Assembly: GCA_018105865.1 (NCBI GenBank)
Contig: CM030866.1
Span: forward strand, 4,307,951 to 4,371,950
DNA from: Metaphire vulgaris
Lineage: Eukaryota; Annelida; Clitellata; Crassiclitellata; Megascolecidae
Direction: 5' to 3'
DNA: 64,000 nucleotides
Shown here: positions 27,159 to 47,564 of the stretch, in pieces
Numbering within the stretch: the first letter of the stretch is position 1
How the letters are laid out: every line of letters starts with the position of its first letter
The notes under the pieces: generated by a model
Databases searched by the model: none
Told to the model about the DNA's origin: nothing
The model's input: only the letters and a program-made list of their open reading frames with translations
Program-made: the position numbers and the translations under genes

Positions 27159-27648
27159 TTTTTCGATATAATTATTATCACGACAACATTATATGAAAGC
27201 GGAAATAAATGAAGACGATTTTGTGTTCGTAATCAACTTGTCTTCAGCAGCTGTCCCTCCTTCAGTCTTGAGACTTACCCCCACCGTCTTTCCACCACCA
27301 TCGCCACCACCCTCTCCCTGTTGAACAACGTCTGTTTTCAATTATATGCGCTTGTCGGCTTGCGTGTTTGTGCTTGTCTGCCTGTTTGCGTGTCTGCCTG
27401 TTTGCGTGTCTGTCTGTCGGTCAGGCGATGGAAGAACTTGTCAGCTGCCAGCATCCGACTTGACGATAATCACTCACCTCGTTCCTTGTCGCTGTATCTA
27501 CCCCCTCCCCCCATTTCACCTTTCCCGCCTCCGCTCTCCCCCCATTCACCGGAGGTGTGGGGTGGGGGGGTGGGGTGGTGGGTGGCGACGTCGTCGGCGG
27601 CGTCGTCGCCTCGAGATTTTGACGGCCGCGAGATCACAACGAGAAGAA

Positions 27649-27683
<35 letters not shown>

Positions 27684-28062
27684 ACAGACATTTAGGTAAA
27701 TGAGACTGTTTCCCGTTTCACAAATCCTCCTCCTTCTCCTCCTCCTCCTCCTCCTCTTCCTTCTCCTCCTCCTCCTACTTCTTCTGCTCTTCTTTTTCCT
27801 ATTCCTCCTCCTCCCTCCTCCTCCCTCTCTTCCTCCTCCTCGTCTTCCTCTTCTTCCTCCTACTACTCAACCTTCGTCGCCGTCTCTGCCATCCTCTGTA
27901 TTTCTCCCTCCATAATCTTGATTTTCTGATTTTTACTCGAAAATTCTGAGAAGCATAAAAGTTCGTCACTAGTTTTTAAACTGTCCAGGGCCCTCGAATT
28001 TCTTAATAGCGGCAATGACTTCATTCATTCATTCATTCGTTCGTTCGTTCATTCATTCATTC

Positions 28063-28260
28063 CTGTGTTTAATCTAGACTCCTGGACTCCGGGTGGGAGG
28101 AAGGGGAAACTGAAAAAGCCGGGGGGAAACTGACAAAGCGGGGGAATTCTGCTAGGGGCCGCTGTTAGTCCATGTAGTATTCCAAAATTTCCGGGGCGGG
28201 GGTTGAAATTTCCGGGGGGAAGGGCAATTTCCCCCCGGAAACGGCCTAGATTAAACACTG
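28063..28260. mobile_element. hAT-like MITE, GTTTAATCTAG family, copy 2
   Basis: Inverted relative to the 9272 copy: CTGTGTTTAATCTAGACTCC at left, GGCCTAGATTAAACACTG at right. Flanks ATTCATTC-like and AATCAGTC agree in part only. Confidence 0.8.
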
Positions 28261-28262
28261 AA

Positions 28263-28350
28263 TCAGTCAGTCAGTCATTCAGTCATTCAGTCATTCAGTT
28301 AGTCAGTCAGTCAGTCAGTCAGTCAGTCAGTCAGTCAGTCAGTCAGTCGT
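28263..28350. repeat. (AGTC)n array
   Basis: About twenty AGTC units abutting the MITE. Confidence 0.95.
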
Positions 28351-29068
28351 AATCTGCGCCTAACGACATCCATGGCTGCATCATGAGGTGAGTATAGGCC
28401 TATAAGGATAACGCGGAGAAGTGGACTGGACACTTGTTAACAACGATAAGCAGGCGCATGCAACCGGTCTCTGCTGTGATAATCGCATAATATTCTGACC
28501 TTTGACCCCGCGGTTCCGATGCAATGCTCAGACGTAATTGGCAGTTTCCCGTGAGACGGAAAGTCAGTGTGGCAGGTGCCCGGTCAATTCGAAACTCCGC
28601 TCCGGATTGTCGCTGTTCCCTCGGACCAATCACGCAATCAGAAACCGTAACCCCGGAACTCGAGGTCAGCACGCATGCGCAGAAACGACGACAGTTTATC
28701 GAGTTTGAGTCTTGCCTTGAAACCGATCGCACGCGACAAATATCGCATTTCCGGTTCTCGGCGGTCGTACCGGAAGTGAAATTTTGTAGCAACTGCAGGA
28801 TTCACGTGACCACAGATTGGTGAAACGAAAAACCCAACAAAACCTTATAAATGACTTATACACACCTGGCCTAGCCTAACTGACCAAGATAGGTTTTCGA
28901 AATAGTCGTATTACAGTAACTAACTGCACGACTATACATGTCTGAAAATACTAATATTGCTTGATTTGCTCAAAGTCCTTTTGCAGGTCAATGTCAGACA
29001 GGGTATCAATTTTGTAATATTTTTGTGGCGTATATCGAGTCCTCTTTGCAAGTCCTCTTCCGCATAGC

Positions 29069-29261
29069 CAGTGGCGTAGCAACGGGGTTGTTCATCAAAC
29101 AACCCCATTTCAAAAATATGACCAACATAATTTATGTAAATCCGTTGACTTTTGGTTCAAGAAGGGGTAGTGGGGGGGGTCGGCCGCGGCCCCCGCTGGT
29201 GTTCAGTTGCATAGTGCCTCCAGTTAACAACCCCACTTTGCAGAAGCTGGCTACGCCACTG
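29069..29261. mobile_element. hAT MITE, CAGTGGCGTAGC family, 8-bp target duplication
   Basis: Ends CAGTGGCGTAGC and GCTACGCCACTG. Flanks CGCATAGC and CGCATAGG match at 7 of 8. Confidence 0.9.
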
Positions 29262-29554
29262 CGCATAGGCACTTTTTGAGAGGCTGCTATAGGGAAGTGG
29301 GCTGGTATAAGGGTTGGACCCCTACTTTTAACACCAAGTTTACGCCAACGCTCTTCAATCAGTGACAAGCAAAAGGAGCGCTAATCAGCTTTTCAAAGTC
29401 TTCAATCCAGTGGCGTAGCCAAGGAGTGGGGGGATTGGGGCTAAGACCCCTTTGGCTGTTCTCAGTGTCGGTAAGGGGGAGTTAAACCCTTCTTGGTGGC
29501 ATGGCTTTTCGACCAAAAATGCGTAGGGCCTATATCAATATAGTTGTACGAGCA

Positions 29555-29675
29555 CCCATTGTTGACAATTACTGTATGCATACCATTGTTGCATAACCAA
29601 ATTTTAGTGGGGTGTCGACCTCAAATTGGGGAGGTGTTGGAACTTGGGGTGTATAAATATCCCTGCGCGTAGGCC
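29555..29675. mobile_element. Fragment of the CAGGGATATTT hAT MITE family
   Basis: Shares GCATACCATTGTTGCATAAC, GGTGTCGACCTCAAATTGGG and TAAATATCCCTG with the full copies at 34688 and 55089. The left end is missing or diverged. Confidence 0.7.
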
Positions 29676-29750
29676 TACAGGCCATACTGACAGATTTTCA
29701 GTTATCCAGATGACCTAACGTCGCCTGTTCACTGAGCATCAGTATACGAT

Positions 29751-29905
29751 CAGGGGCGGCGCTGGGTTTGCTGACTGGGTGGGTCTAATGCAATCTGCAC
29801 TATCCCTCCCCTCCCCCAAAATTTCTCTGCGGATTTGCTTGTGTGGCCCTGCCAGAGGCTGGATGGGTCCGGACCCGCGGACCCACCCCCCTAGCGCCGC
29901 CCCTG
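29751..29905. mobile_element. hAT MITE, CAGGGGCGGCGCT family, exact 8-bp target duplication
   Basis: 155 bases, CAGGGGCGGCGCTGGG to CTAGCGCCGCCCCTG, between two copies of TATACGAT (29743-29750, 29906-29913). Confidence 0.93.
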
Positions 29906-30233
29906 TATACGATTGTGACGGAGATGATGACGACGGCGTGATTTTTCCTACCAGGTACAAACTTTTACTGTAGTGTTATGAACATTCGCTAGGGTTTGCT
30001 AGCTGCAATCTACTGTAGTTGCATGAGAATTCGCTAGGTGTCCGCACTAATGTCAATTAACACAGACAGAAGAGGGGTTGGGGTCCCTGAACAGGCCAAC
30101 ACTAGGGCAGATTCTTTTGAAACATTAAGAACATTTTTATCCAATGGTGTTTGTTGAATAGTTGTCCTATAGTCTGAAAATTTGCCCCAAATTTCAAGAT
30201 AATTGGCTTGACCCTAAATTTGGGGGCGGTAGG

Positions 30234-30401
30234 CAGTGGCGACTCCACCGGGGGCCCGTGCCCCCATTGAGTGCCTGGCCCCCCAGTTGGGACCCTATAC
30301 TTAATGCTACATACATTAAACAACAAAATGGTTGGCCCCCATGATTAGAAGTTGCCACCCCAACGGCCCCCCTCACTTGCCAAATCCTAGAGCCGCCATT
30401 G
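30234..30401. mobile_element. hAT MITE, CAGTGGCGACTCC family, exact 8-bp target duplication
   Basis: 168 bases, CAGTGGCGACTCCACC to CTAGAGCCGCCATTG, between two copies of GCGGTAGG (30226-30233, 30402-30409). Confidence 0.93.
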
Positions 30402-31334
30402 GCGGTAGGGGCTTTTTCAGACCCCGCTATGAGAATTAAAGACCTTGAAAACATTCTCCAGTCGGAGTATTGTCAACATGCCGGTCATATAATGTACTTT
30501 GAAAAAAAGAACCAAATATCCAAGATTTTGAACCTAATATTAGCCTACCCAAAAAATTTTCAGCGGGGGCATCATAAAGCCAAGCTATACCACCGGTAGA
30601 AACGGAGGGAGGGATGGATGGGTCGTCTCCCTCTCATGGATGGATAGGACACTAGGTAATCTGGAGCTTGGCAAATTCTCAGTTTAGTAATAATACTAGT
30701 ACACTGTACGATCATAAATTTGCAATCATGATTATCGAATTATTGATATATATATGTGAGAATGTTTTCAAAAAAATTCGACTTAATTTCAAATCAAGAA
30801 ACATCTCGTTTACGTTGCACTAAAGGATTTTTCAAATCGTAGCTTAAGTTACGCATCTAAGTATAAACCCTCGGTACAGACCGATACTTAAGACAGCTAA
30901 CAAGTGAAACTTTAGAGCAACTTAACAAGCTTCTCTGAAATTTAAACAAAATCATAAATCCATAAAGATCTTGAAATAAACTAAGCAATGAACATAAACA
31001 CGTGTTAATAAACTTCAAAATGGTATGGCATGAGACCTCTCCCCTATTAACAGTACTATGGTGTACAATGTACATACTGGTACATAAAAGATGAAATACT
31101 GTAATCTAGAAGTCATATATGAATATCAACCATACACAGGTTAAATACACCACAGTCATAAATTTAAAGCCAAAGCCATATTGTTGGACCTTATAAACTC
31201 AGTTTCTGTCAAGCATGGAATGAATTAATTATCAACAGTTGTCAATAGATTTCGCGCGCGTATGTACGCTCTCGACTCGCTAGATATAAATCGCAATACG
31301 CACATCACTTTACACAGACAGACTACGCCACATC

Positions 31335-31338
31335 GTCG

Positions 31339-31371
<33 letters not shown>
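31335..31371. repeat. (CAT)n array
   Basis: About eleven CAT units in the FAM114A 3' flank. Confidence 0.93.
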
Positions 31372-31372
<1 letters not shown>

Positions 31373-31458
31373 AACCAAAGCGTCTTGTCAAACCATCTAA
31401 AACGATGACAAGATGAACAACAACGTGGATTGCGCGAAGATTCCGATCACCTCCACCG

Positions 31459-41056
<9,598 letters not shown>

Positions 41057-42172
41057 GCAGGCAGCACAGCGTTTAACTCACGTAGACTGACAATCTACGC
41101 ACAGACGATCACAATTAAATAGCTGCGAAATTGTTCTCACAAACAATAAAAATCCGACTATAAAATCACAAAAATACACAAACCTATGCACACAATCGCC
41201 CAATAGAGACGGCGAGTGTCTAAAATTGACTCAAACGGTTAACCGTCCGTTCTAAATGATGCAAAATGCTCTGAAAATAGTGGAGCTAGAAAAATGTATT
41301 GACTACGCTATATCAGGGAGTCTGTAATAGACGGCAGATCATTGAAACAAAACAACAAACCAAATCAACCGATCACAATGTCTTGTATAAGGAATATAGG
41401 AATATTACAAAATGAATACTTTCTTCTAAATTTAATATAATATTCTAGGTATAAAATATTATAAATTATTACATAATTACGTCCACGCAGATGTCTACGC
41501 GGGGTAGTACGCGCTATCATTCGCCCGACGAACGTCAGTCCAGTGTTGTTGCCAGTCAACTTTTTAAAAAACACCCAGATTGAGTCCTTAAAAATCACCA
41601 GAAAATCCCAATTTGCAAACTGGCTCTAAAGTCTCTAATAAGTAAAATTTCGTGAATTACTATAGCGCTTTCGAGAGCAGATACAGCAAAAGCTAGGCGC
41701 TTAATCTACAGTTGAAATAGCTATAGCCGAAGTTTTGGGAATGACAGTTGAAACAGTAAACGGATTCAAAGGCTATCTCGATAAACTAGGTTATTGAATA
41801 CAGATCGTTACATCAGTGGTAGAAGTCAAACCACTGGAAATCACAGCTGGATTATTATTATTATTATTTAGTAGTCAGCCGGGCAGTCAATTCCAAGACA
41901 GTCCCAAGTGACACTTTATTCCTGGTAGATTACCTCGATTAAAAACATATTTCAAGTTAAATAGAATTATTTCTAATTAATTGGAATTAGCTTTAAAAAT
42001 CTAATTAATTGCAATTGTAATTACATAAACAGTTCTTCTAATTAGAATTTTTATTTAGCCAATTACAAATCAGAAAAAAACAAATTGATTCGGCATCTCC
42101 TATAAGGGACCCTCGTAAAGCGCTCTAGACTTAGCCTATGCTATGCATATTGCACTATATGAAATTGTCAGA

Positions 42173-42175
<3 letters not shown>

Positions 42176-42222
<47 letters not shown>
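42176..42222. repeat. (AAT)n array
   Basis: About 15 AAT units. Confidence 0.95.
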
Positions 42223-42225
<3 letters not shown>

Positions 42226-42271
42226 CAACACTTTTGCATGCATAGTCAATGAAATAGGAAAATCATTGAAA

Positions 42272-42277
42272 TTTATT
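42272..42277 (-). terminator. Likely RBM41 polyadenylation signal
   Basis: AATAAA on the minus strand, 70 bases downstream of the stop codon. Confidence 0.55.
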
Positions 42278-42346
42278 AATCAGTATCCGTTTAATTTAAT
42301 GGGAACACTTGATAAACGTCAGTTTGCAATAAGTTCCAGGATGCCA

Positions 42347-45300
42347 TTATGTATTCTGCCTTCCGTATTCAATGATTATAGGTTTGCCTTTGAAATTGTA
42401 TCCATTGACAAGATTCAAAGCTTCTGTAGCCGAGTCTACATCTAAACAATAAGGAAAAAACAACGAAAAAACTGTTAATACCATGTTTATATACATTTCC
42501 AATTTCAACACAAGTACTTTACGCTACAATCTAAACTAAACGCAAGACACCGACTGACTTTGGAAGAAATAGCAGAGGACAGAGAACTTTGGAGAGATGT
42601 CATGGAGAAGTCAATAGCTGGACACAGCTGGAGGACAAAGACCTGACAATCTAAACCTACTTACATAACATCAATCACAGGCTGTTGGAATTGTTGACAA
42701 TTTTTCTGCTGAGTTAGATGTCGTTTTAGTTTGTTAGTTTTGACAACAGAACTGACGAACTTGCCGGAAAATTTCACAAATGCCTGTCCTTTCATGCGAC
42801 CTTTGAGTAGACGGAAAACAATTTTCGGCTCCTCCGGTCTCTGGAAACGGTTGAAGAGGGCCACAAGGTCAGACTCCACGACTTGGGACGAGAGATTCTT
42901 TAAGTAGATGGTCTGTAAAACGAGCAAACACAACAAGGCAATGCTCCGATATGAAATTTCAGAATCAACAGAAGTTCCAATACAAGATGGCTACCGTACA
43001 CCGTAGTCCCACAGATAGGGTTGTCAGATCTCCCGTATTTTACAGGAGCTCCCGTATTTCAGCCCCAGTCTCCCGCCTCCTTATAACTCGTTTGTAATAT
43101 CGATTCACTACATGCAGATGATGCAGTGCATTGAATACAGTGTTGTTTATTGTTGTTACTAGTCTACACTCTATAGTACTGTAGTGTAGTATAGCTGTAG
43201 CCATAATAGTTCACAATGAACTGGACTGTGGAGAGGGCGCAATGATCGCGGAAACAATCTCCCGTATTTCGACTTTGGATATCTGGCAACCCTACCTATA
43301 GATAACATTTCAGCAAAATCAGGTGTCCATCTTCCAGGTGTGTCCAGCATATCAACCTCCTTCATCATTACTGATCCTTCCTGAGTTCCTTTAGCACCGA
43401 CTGTCGCCATATCGGTGCATTTTAACATTTATAAGCAAATAAGACAAATTTATATAGCACATACCATCACCACAATCTTCCTTTTTTAAACTCATCTCTT
43501 TACCATTATGCAACATTTGCCACGGGAGCGCCTCTGAGTAATTTTTCATCACATGCTCCATATCAGCACTCTGCTGCATTACATTACACAGGCACAAGGC
43601 CTCCTCAAATGAAGTCTATGTTTCACATAATGCACTTAATAAGCACACAAAACAGTTAATCAGAAACAGCCTATAATCTGTTTTAAAACAATTTTGCTCA
43701 AATACACAGTCATAAATTCTCTTGTGTGGATTTCTAAGTTCTGAGAACAACTTACTGAGCTTGGTTCCCCGGGATTATAATCTCTAAATCTCGGAATCTG
43801 CTGAATTTCTTTCAAGCCAAGTCTAAACCTTCGAATGACGCCCTCTGGTATGTCCTTGACATCGCCCTCGATGGCTCTGCTGCCGTCCGGTAAATGGATC
43901 ATCGCCGGGTCACGATGACCTTCGGGGCGATTTGGCACGTCAAAGTTTTCGCGAACAGTTTCTTCTTCTTCTGAGTCGAATTCTTCGGTTTTGCGGTCAT
44001 CTTCGGACGAACCTTTCTTACATTTCTTCAAATCGATGCGATCGTCGTCCGAGACACGGCGCTTTGCCGCAATTTTGGATCTGGATGAAATGTATTCGAG
44101 GATTTCATCCAAATGGTTCATCGGATGGGATGGATGCTCATTGGAGCCGACTGAACGATCTCTGATCAGGCAGCTCAACTGTTTCGTCTTTTCTCGGTTC
44201 TTAGTTATGGCGTTTTCCAAGTCCATTTCCTGACGCGACAGTGTCTTAGCGCCGGAAAATTTCGTTGGCTGCTGAAGCTGGTGTCGATGCCTGTCCAACT
44301 TTCTCTCGATCTCTTTCAGGCGCTCATTAAAAGCGGCAGGATCACTGCCAAAATGGCTTCCTTTCTACATAGAAAAGAGAAAAAATGAAAATCATCAATG
44401 CAGTCGTAATAACACACATTCAATTTCATTATCTATGTGAAATTCCCACAAACAGCCCTATCAGAGGGGCAGGCGGGCCACTTGGCCCGAGTCTCTGCTT
44501 AAACGGTGCCTAAAAATAATGGGCCTATATAAATAAAAATTAATTTCTGCAAATCCTTTATAGTGAGCTAATATTTCTAATAAGAGATGAATAATAAAAC
44601 TTATAATTACTGTCTAATACATAGATGGAACTGATTCATCCCTGCAGGAGCCCCTAAGGTCAACCCAGCCTTCATTCATTTGCCAGAGGGCGACTATGGC
44701 AAATACCAGGGTGCAACTTGTGACCTGGAGCAGTGAGGGGGAATATGTCAAGCTAGGGGGGGGGATGAAGTTGTTGGGAAATGTAGCTGTGGGGGGGATG
44801 TAGTGGTGGGAGATGTAGCAGTAGGGGGGATGCAGTTGGGCAGGGGGGGATTCCCCCTTCCCCCTACAAATGGATCCCTGCCAAATACATATCTGACTTT
44901 GTTTACCCAAACTCCTGTTAAACTCCATTTTATTTCAACACGCAATTTCAACTTTAATTTAGCACTTCAATTAAATGGAATCAGACACTTGTAGTAAACA
45001 TATACAAAATCAGACTATTTCTTGAGGAGAACTGTCAAGAAGAAAATCCAGGCGATATCAGGACACCTGGATGATGGACCAGACCAGCAGTCATCATGAA
45101 AAACAAGTCCCAAGTGACCTGAGTGCTTCAGGAAGTTCAACTCATGATCTTGACGCAAATCATCATTCCTTTACCCTATCAGGAGCTACTTTGGTGCTGC
45201 TTTTGAAAGTGCTATAGAAATTAACAAGATTTTACTTACTTACTTACTTATGAAATTGTTACACAGACCTGTTTAAAATCTGCAATCAAATTAGAATATT

Positions 45301-46145
45301 TCAAAAATGAAAAAAGGTGAATATTCAATTTCAAAATTCCTACCGCGCTTCCATCATTCAAATGAATTTGTAGATGCAAGAGAATCTCGTCTTCGGTAAG
45401 ACCAGCTTGTCTCAATCTCTCCATTTCCTCGTCCTTTTCAATAAATTTATTGTAAGTGTTCGGCGTCATTGTACCACCCTCCATGCTCAGTACCGACCAT
45501 GAAATGGACGACTCGGAGAATTCCTTCTTCTGCTTCAGAATCCTTCAGACAGAAAAAACTGCAGAAACTCAATAACTTAAATCTTGTGATGAAATTATTT
45601 TGTAGTTAAAATTGCAATTTAGTTGCACATCCAACAACCCTAACTTTCCACATAAAGTAAATTACCGGTACTGTAAAGTCCTTCCTGAGTTTTCAAGGCT
45701 CATAGGGCCAGTGGTGTAGCCAGGGGGTTAAAACCCCCTTGGCTGCTGACGAAAAAATTTTAAAATGTGTTTCCATACATTTTTTATTTTCAGACATGGT
45801 TTTGGGGGTCAAAACCCCCTTGGTCGTCGAACCAAAATAATTCCTAAGCGCTATGGAGTGTAAAGATGTAAGGTGATGACCTTTTTTTTGCTTGTCAAGG
45901 TTTTTTCGAAGTTGGTTATGGTCAAAACCAAACCCCCTTTCGGAAGTCCTTGCTATGTCACTGCATAGGGCGACGCTGATCTCCATTTCCTTACTTTCAA
46001 AATAACAAAATCATAATTCTACTAAATATCAGTTTACTGTCAGCGGGATTTATCCAAAGCCAATTTAAGTCAAGTTCTACTTGATAGCACAATCAAGCTT
46101 ATATACTATTATAGCACAATATATATTATATACTATTATATATAC

Positions 46146-46190
<45 letters not shown>

Positions 46191-46678
46191 ATGTATATTT
46201 GTACAAAGATCATATATATTACTGTATATTAACAAAGAGATAAGTTTTAAGTCAAAAAGAGGGCCATAGAATTAGGAGTTGCTAAGCCACGCATACTGGC
46301 GCCAAGAGCATTCCAAAGGATAGGGCCAACTGATTCAAAACCTCGCTTCAGGAACATGGAAGTTCGTTATGTATATATGGATAAAGGTATGGAGTGGCAC
46401 CATAAAGAGAGAGTGCATAACATATAAACTAACTATATAAGTATATATCCCCAAGTATATCAATATCAAGTATATATAAGCTGAATTAATTTGAATAAAA
46501 CACAATGATAAATTAAATTGTAAAATGCTGACTGATTTAACGAAACGCTAGTGTTGACTTGTTTCTTTAAAAGTTCCTGCAGCTGTCGATCCCCTTCAGT
46601 CACAATCTCTTCCGGCAGCACCTGCGACCGATGTCCTCGATACACGACACTAGGTTTCGTGATCCCATTGATGTCATA
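42347..46678 (-). CDS. RBM41: RNA-binding protein RBM41, N terminus incomplete
   Basis: Five exons: 46678-46533, 45542-45344, 44364-43756, 42912-42765, 42441-42347 (TAA). All phases agree; 398 residues versus about 413 in human. The order follows human RBM41: EGDRQLQELLKKQVNTSVSL; GGTMTPNTYNKFIEKDEEME; NERLKEIERKLDRHRHQL; a charged middle; IQQIPRFRDYNPGEPSS; then one C-terminal RRM with RNP2 IYLKNLSS and RNP1 KGQAFVKF, closing NLVNGYNFKGKPIIIEYG. RBM41 is a paralogue of the U11/U12-65K protein and binds minor-spliceosome RNA; that is published knowledge, here inferred. The first exon seen has no Met, so at least one coding exon is missing, presumably in 46.7-47.5 kb. The donor inside the RRM is GC rather than GT (42765|42764), with a strong GCAAGT context. 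Confidence 0.94.
42555..42645 (+). pseudogene. LINE ORF 3'-end fragment
   Basis: The plus strand reads EEIAEDRELWRDVMEKSIAG, then HSWRTKT and stop, near-identical to the minus-strand fragment at 53690-53775. A terminal LINE peptide, in an RBM41 intron. Confidence 0.7.
45709..45963. mobile_element. hAT MITE, CAGTGGTGTAGCC end, exact 8-bp target duplication
   Basis: 255 bases between two exact copies of CATAGGGC (45701-45708, 45964-45971). Ends CAGTGGTGTAGCC and GCTATGTCACTG. Contains the shared GATGACC-T(n)-GCTTGTC block. In an RBM41 intron. Confidence 0.93.
46080..46190. repeat. (TA)n-rich tract
   Basis: TATATA blocks with short interruptions. Confidence 0.88.
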
Positions 46679-46815
46679 CTGAGTCTTACTGATAATATAA
46701 CCAAATAAGACAAGAATAAACATAAAACCAAAACAATAACAGAAACGCCACTTGACAACATATCTAAACACCACAGGCATGGTATGCACAAGAATTAGAG
46801 AAGAGTCACAGAATG

Positions 46816-46841
46816 CTGATGATGATGATGATGATATAATG

Positions 46842-46878
<37 letters not shown>
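46816..46878. repeat. (GAT)n/(AAT)n array
   Basis: Trinucleotide array just upstream of the first RBM41 exon seen. Confidence 0.92.
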
Positions 46879-47029
46879 TGGCGATTATGATGTCATAAAC
46901 TTCTATAGCATCAGTTAAAATTGTTAAATTCCAGCTCATATGCCACAAAGTCTGATCACTTTTGAGCAAAGGTTCAGGAACAGGAACTTCTATTGCTCCA
47001 CAACGTCAATTATATATAATCGTGCGCTA

Positions 47030-47165
47030 TGTAAGGCCGAAGATAGCAGAGTGGGTTTACGCGCTGGAGCGGCAGGCTGACGGAGCGGGTTCAAGACCCG
47101 TTACCGTAGTGGCTTTCACACAGGCAGTAACGCCTTCTAAGTCACTTTAAATCACGCTAAGTAAT
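47030..47165 (+). mobile_element. tRNA-derived SINE
   Basis: Box A-like TAGCAGAGTGG at about 47054 and box B GGTTCAAGACC at about 47090, 36 bases apart, followed by an AT-richer tail with TCTAAGTCACTTTAAATCAC. Spacing fits an RNA polymerase III promoter; no cloverleaf is evident, so it is not a tRNA gene. Confidence 0.65.
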
Positions 47166-47517
47166 ACTCCAGTAACGCAACTGCTTTCAAAATGCACAAA
47201 CCCAGAATTCTTTGAATTACGAGTCGACATCGACGAACATCTGTCAAACACTGATCCAGCCATCGATAAATAAATCCAATTAAACAAAAAAATCTAAAGA
47301 AATTTCTCAATATATTGATAAATCTGTTAAAAATTATATTCTATGTTTAAAAATCACTTGATGCATAAAATTCTACGTTTCAGAGGTCATGGATATTATA
47401 ATCTATGGTTTAGGGCAGCAGCATAGAATATTGGAATAATCGTTGTTATGTGGATGGTTGCATAAGTCTATGGCCTGAGGCTGAAGTGGACGACTGACGA
47501 CGGTCGCCAAATCCAAG

Positions 47518-47564
47518 ATGTCGACGATCAACTGTTTTCGTTCACAGCGATGAACGAGAGATGA
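47518..47564 (+). promoter_or_regulatory. Two chained upstream ORFs before the SMG7 start
   Basis: uORF1 (47518-47553, MSTINCFRSQR) ends in TGA overlapping the ATG of uORF2 (47550-47564, MNER), whose TGA overlaps the SMG7 ATG at 47561. Both junctions are ATGA. uORF1 has A at -3. This holds only if transcription starts upstream of 47518. Confidence 0.6.

Larger units (their letters stand above)
26931..31458. other. Intergenic region between the LINE and FAM114A
   Basis: Holds a TA array (27126-27155), a GAC array (27646-27683), a CCT-rich tract (27725-27880), ATTC and AGTC arrays (28021-28062, 28263-28350), and at least five short hAT-like elements between 28 and 30.4 kb. The 3' UTR of FAM114A lies just below 31459. 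No other gene recognised. Confidence 0.6.
41057..42346. other. Intergenic: FAM114A promoter side and RBM41 3' flank
   Basis: 1.29 kb between two same-strand genes. An AATAAA on the minus strand (42277-42272), 70 bases past the RBM41 stop, is a likely poly(A) signal. An AAT array is at 42176-42222. A LINE/SINE 3' fragment with AATTTCGTGAATTACTATAG is at about 41640-41690. No other gene. Confidence 0.65.
46679..47560. promoter_or_regulatory. Head-to-head interval of RBM41 and SMG7, likely shared promoter region
   Basis: The two genes diverge, with less than 0.9 kb between the first RBM41 exon seen and the SMG7 start. A CpG-richer core lies at about 47460-47660. The missing RBM41 first exon should be here. 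A tRNA-derived SINE occupies 47030-47165. No TATA box is obvious. Confidence 0.5.

Noticed and set aside
47218..47266. Minus-strand ATG that could begin RBM41 (MAGSVFDRC)
   Set aside because: It runs into SINE sequence and has only a weak donor; no similarity to RBM41 N termini.
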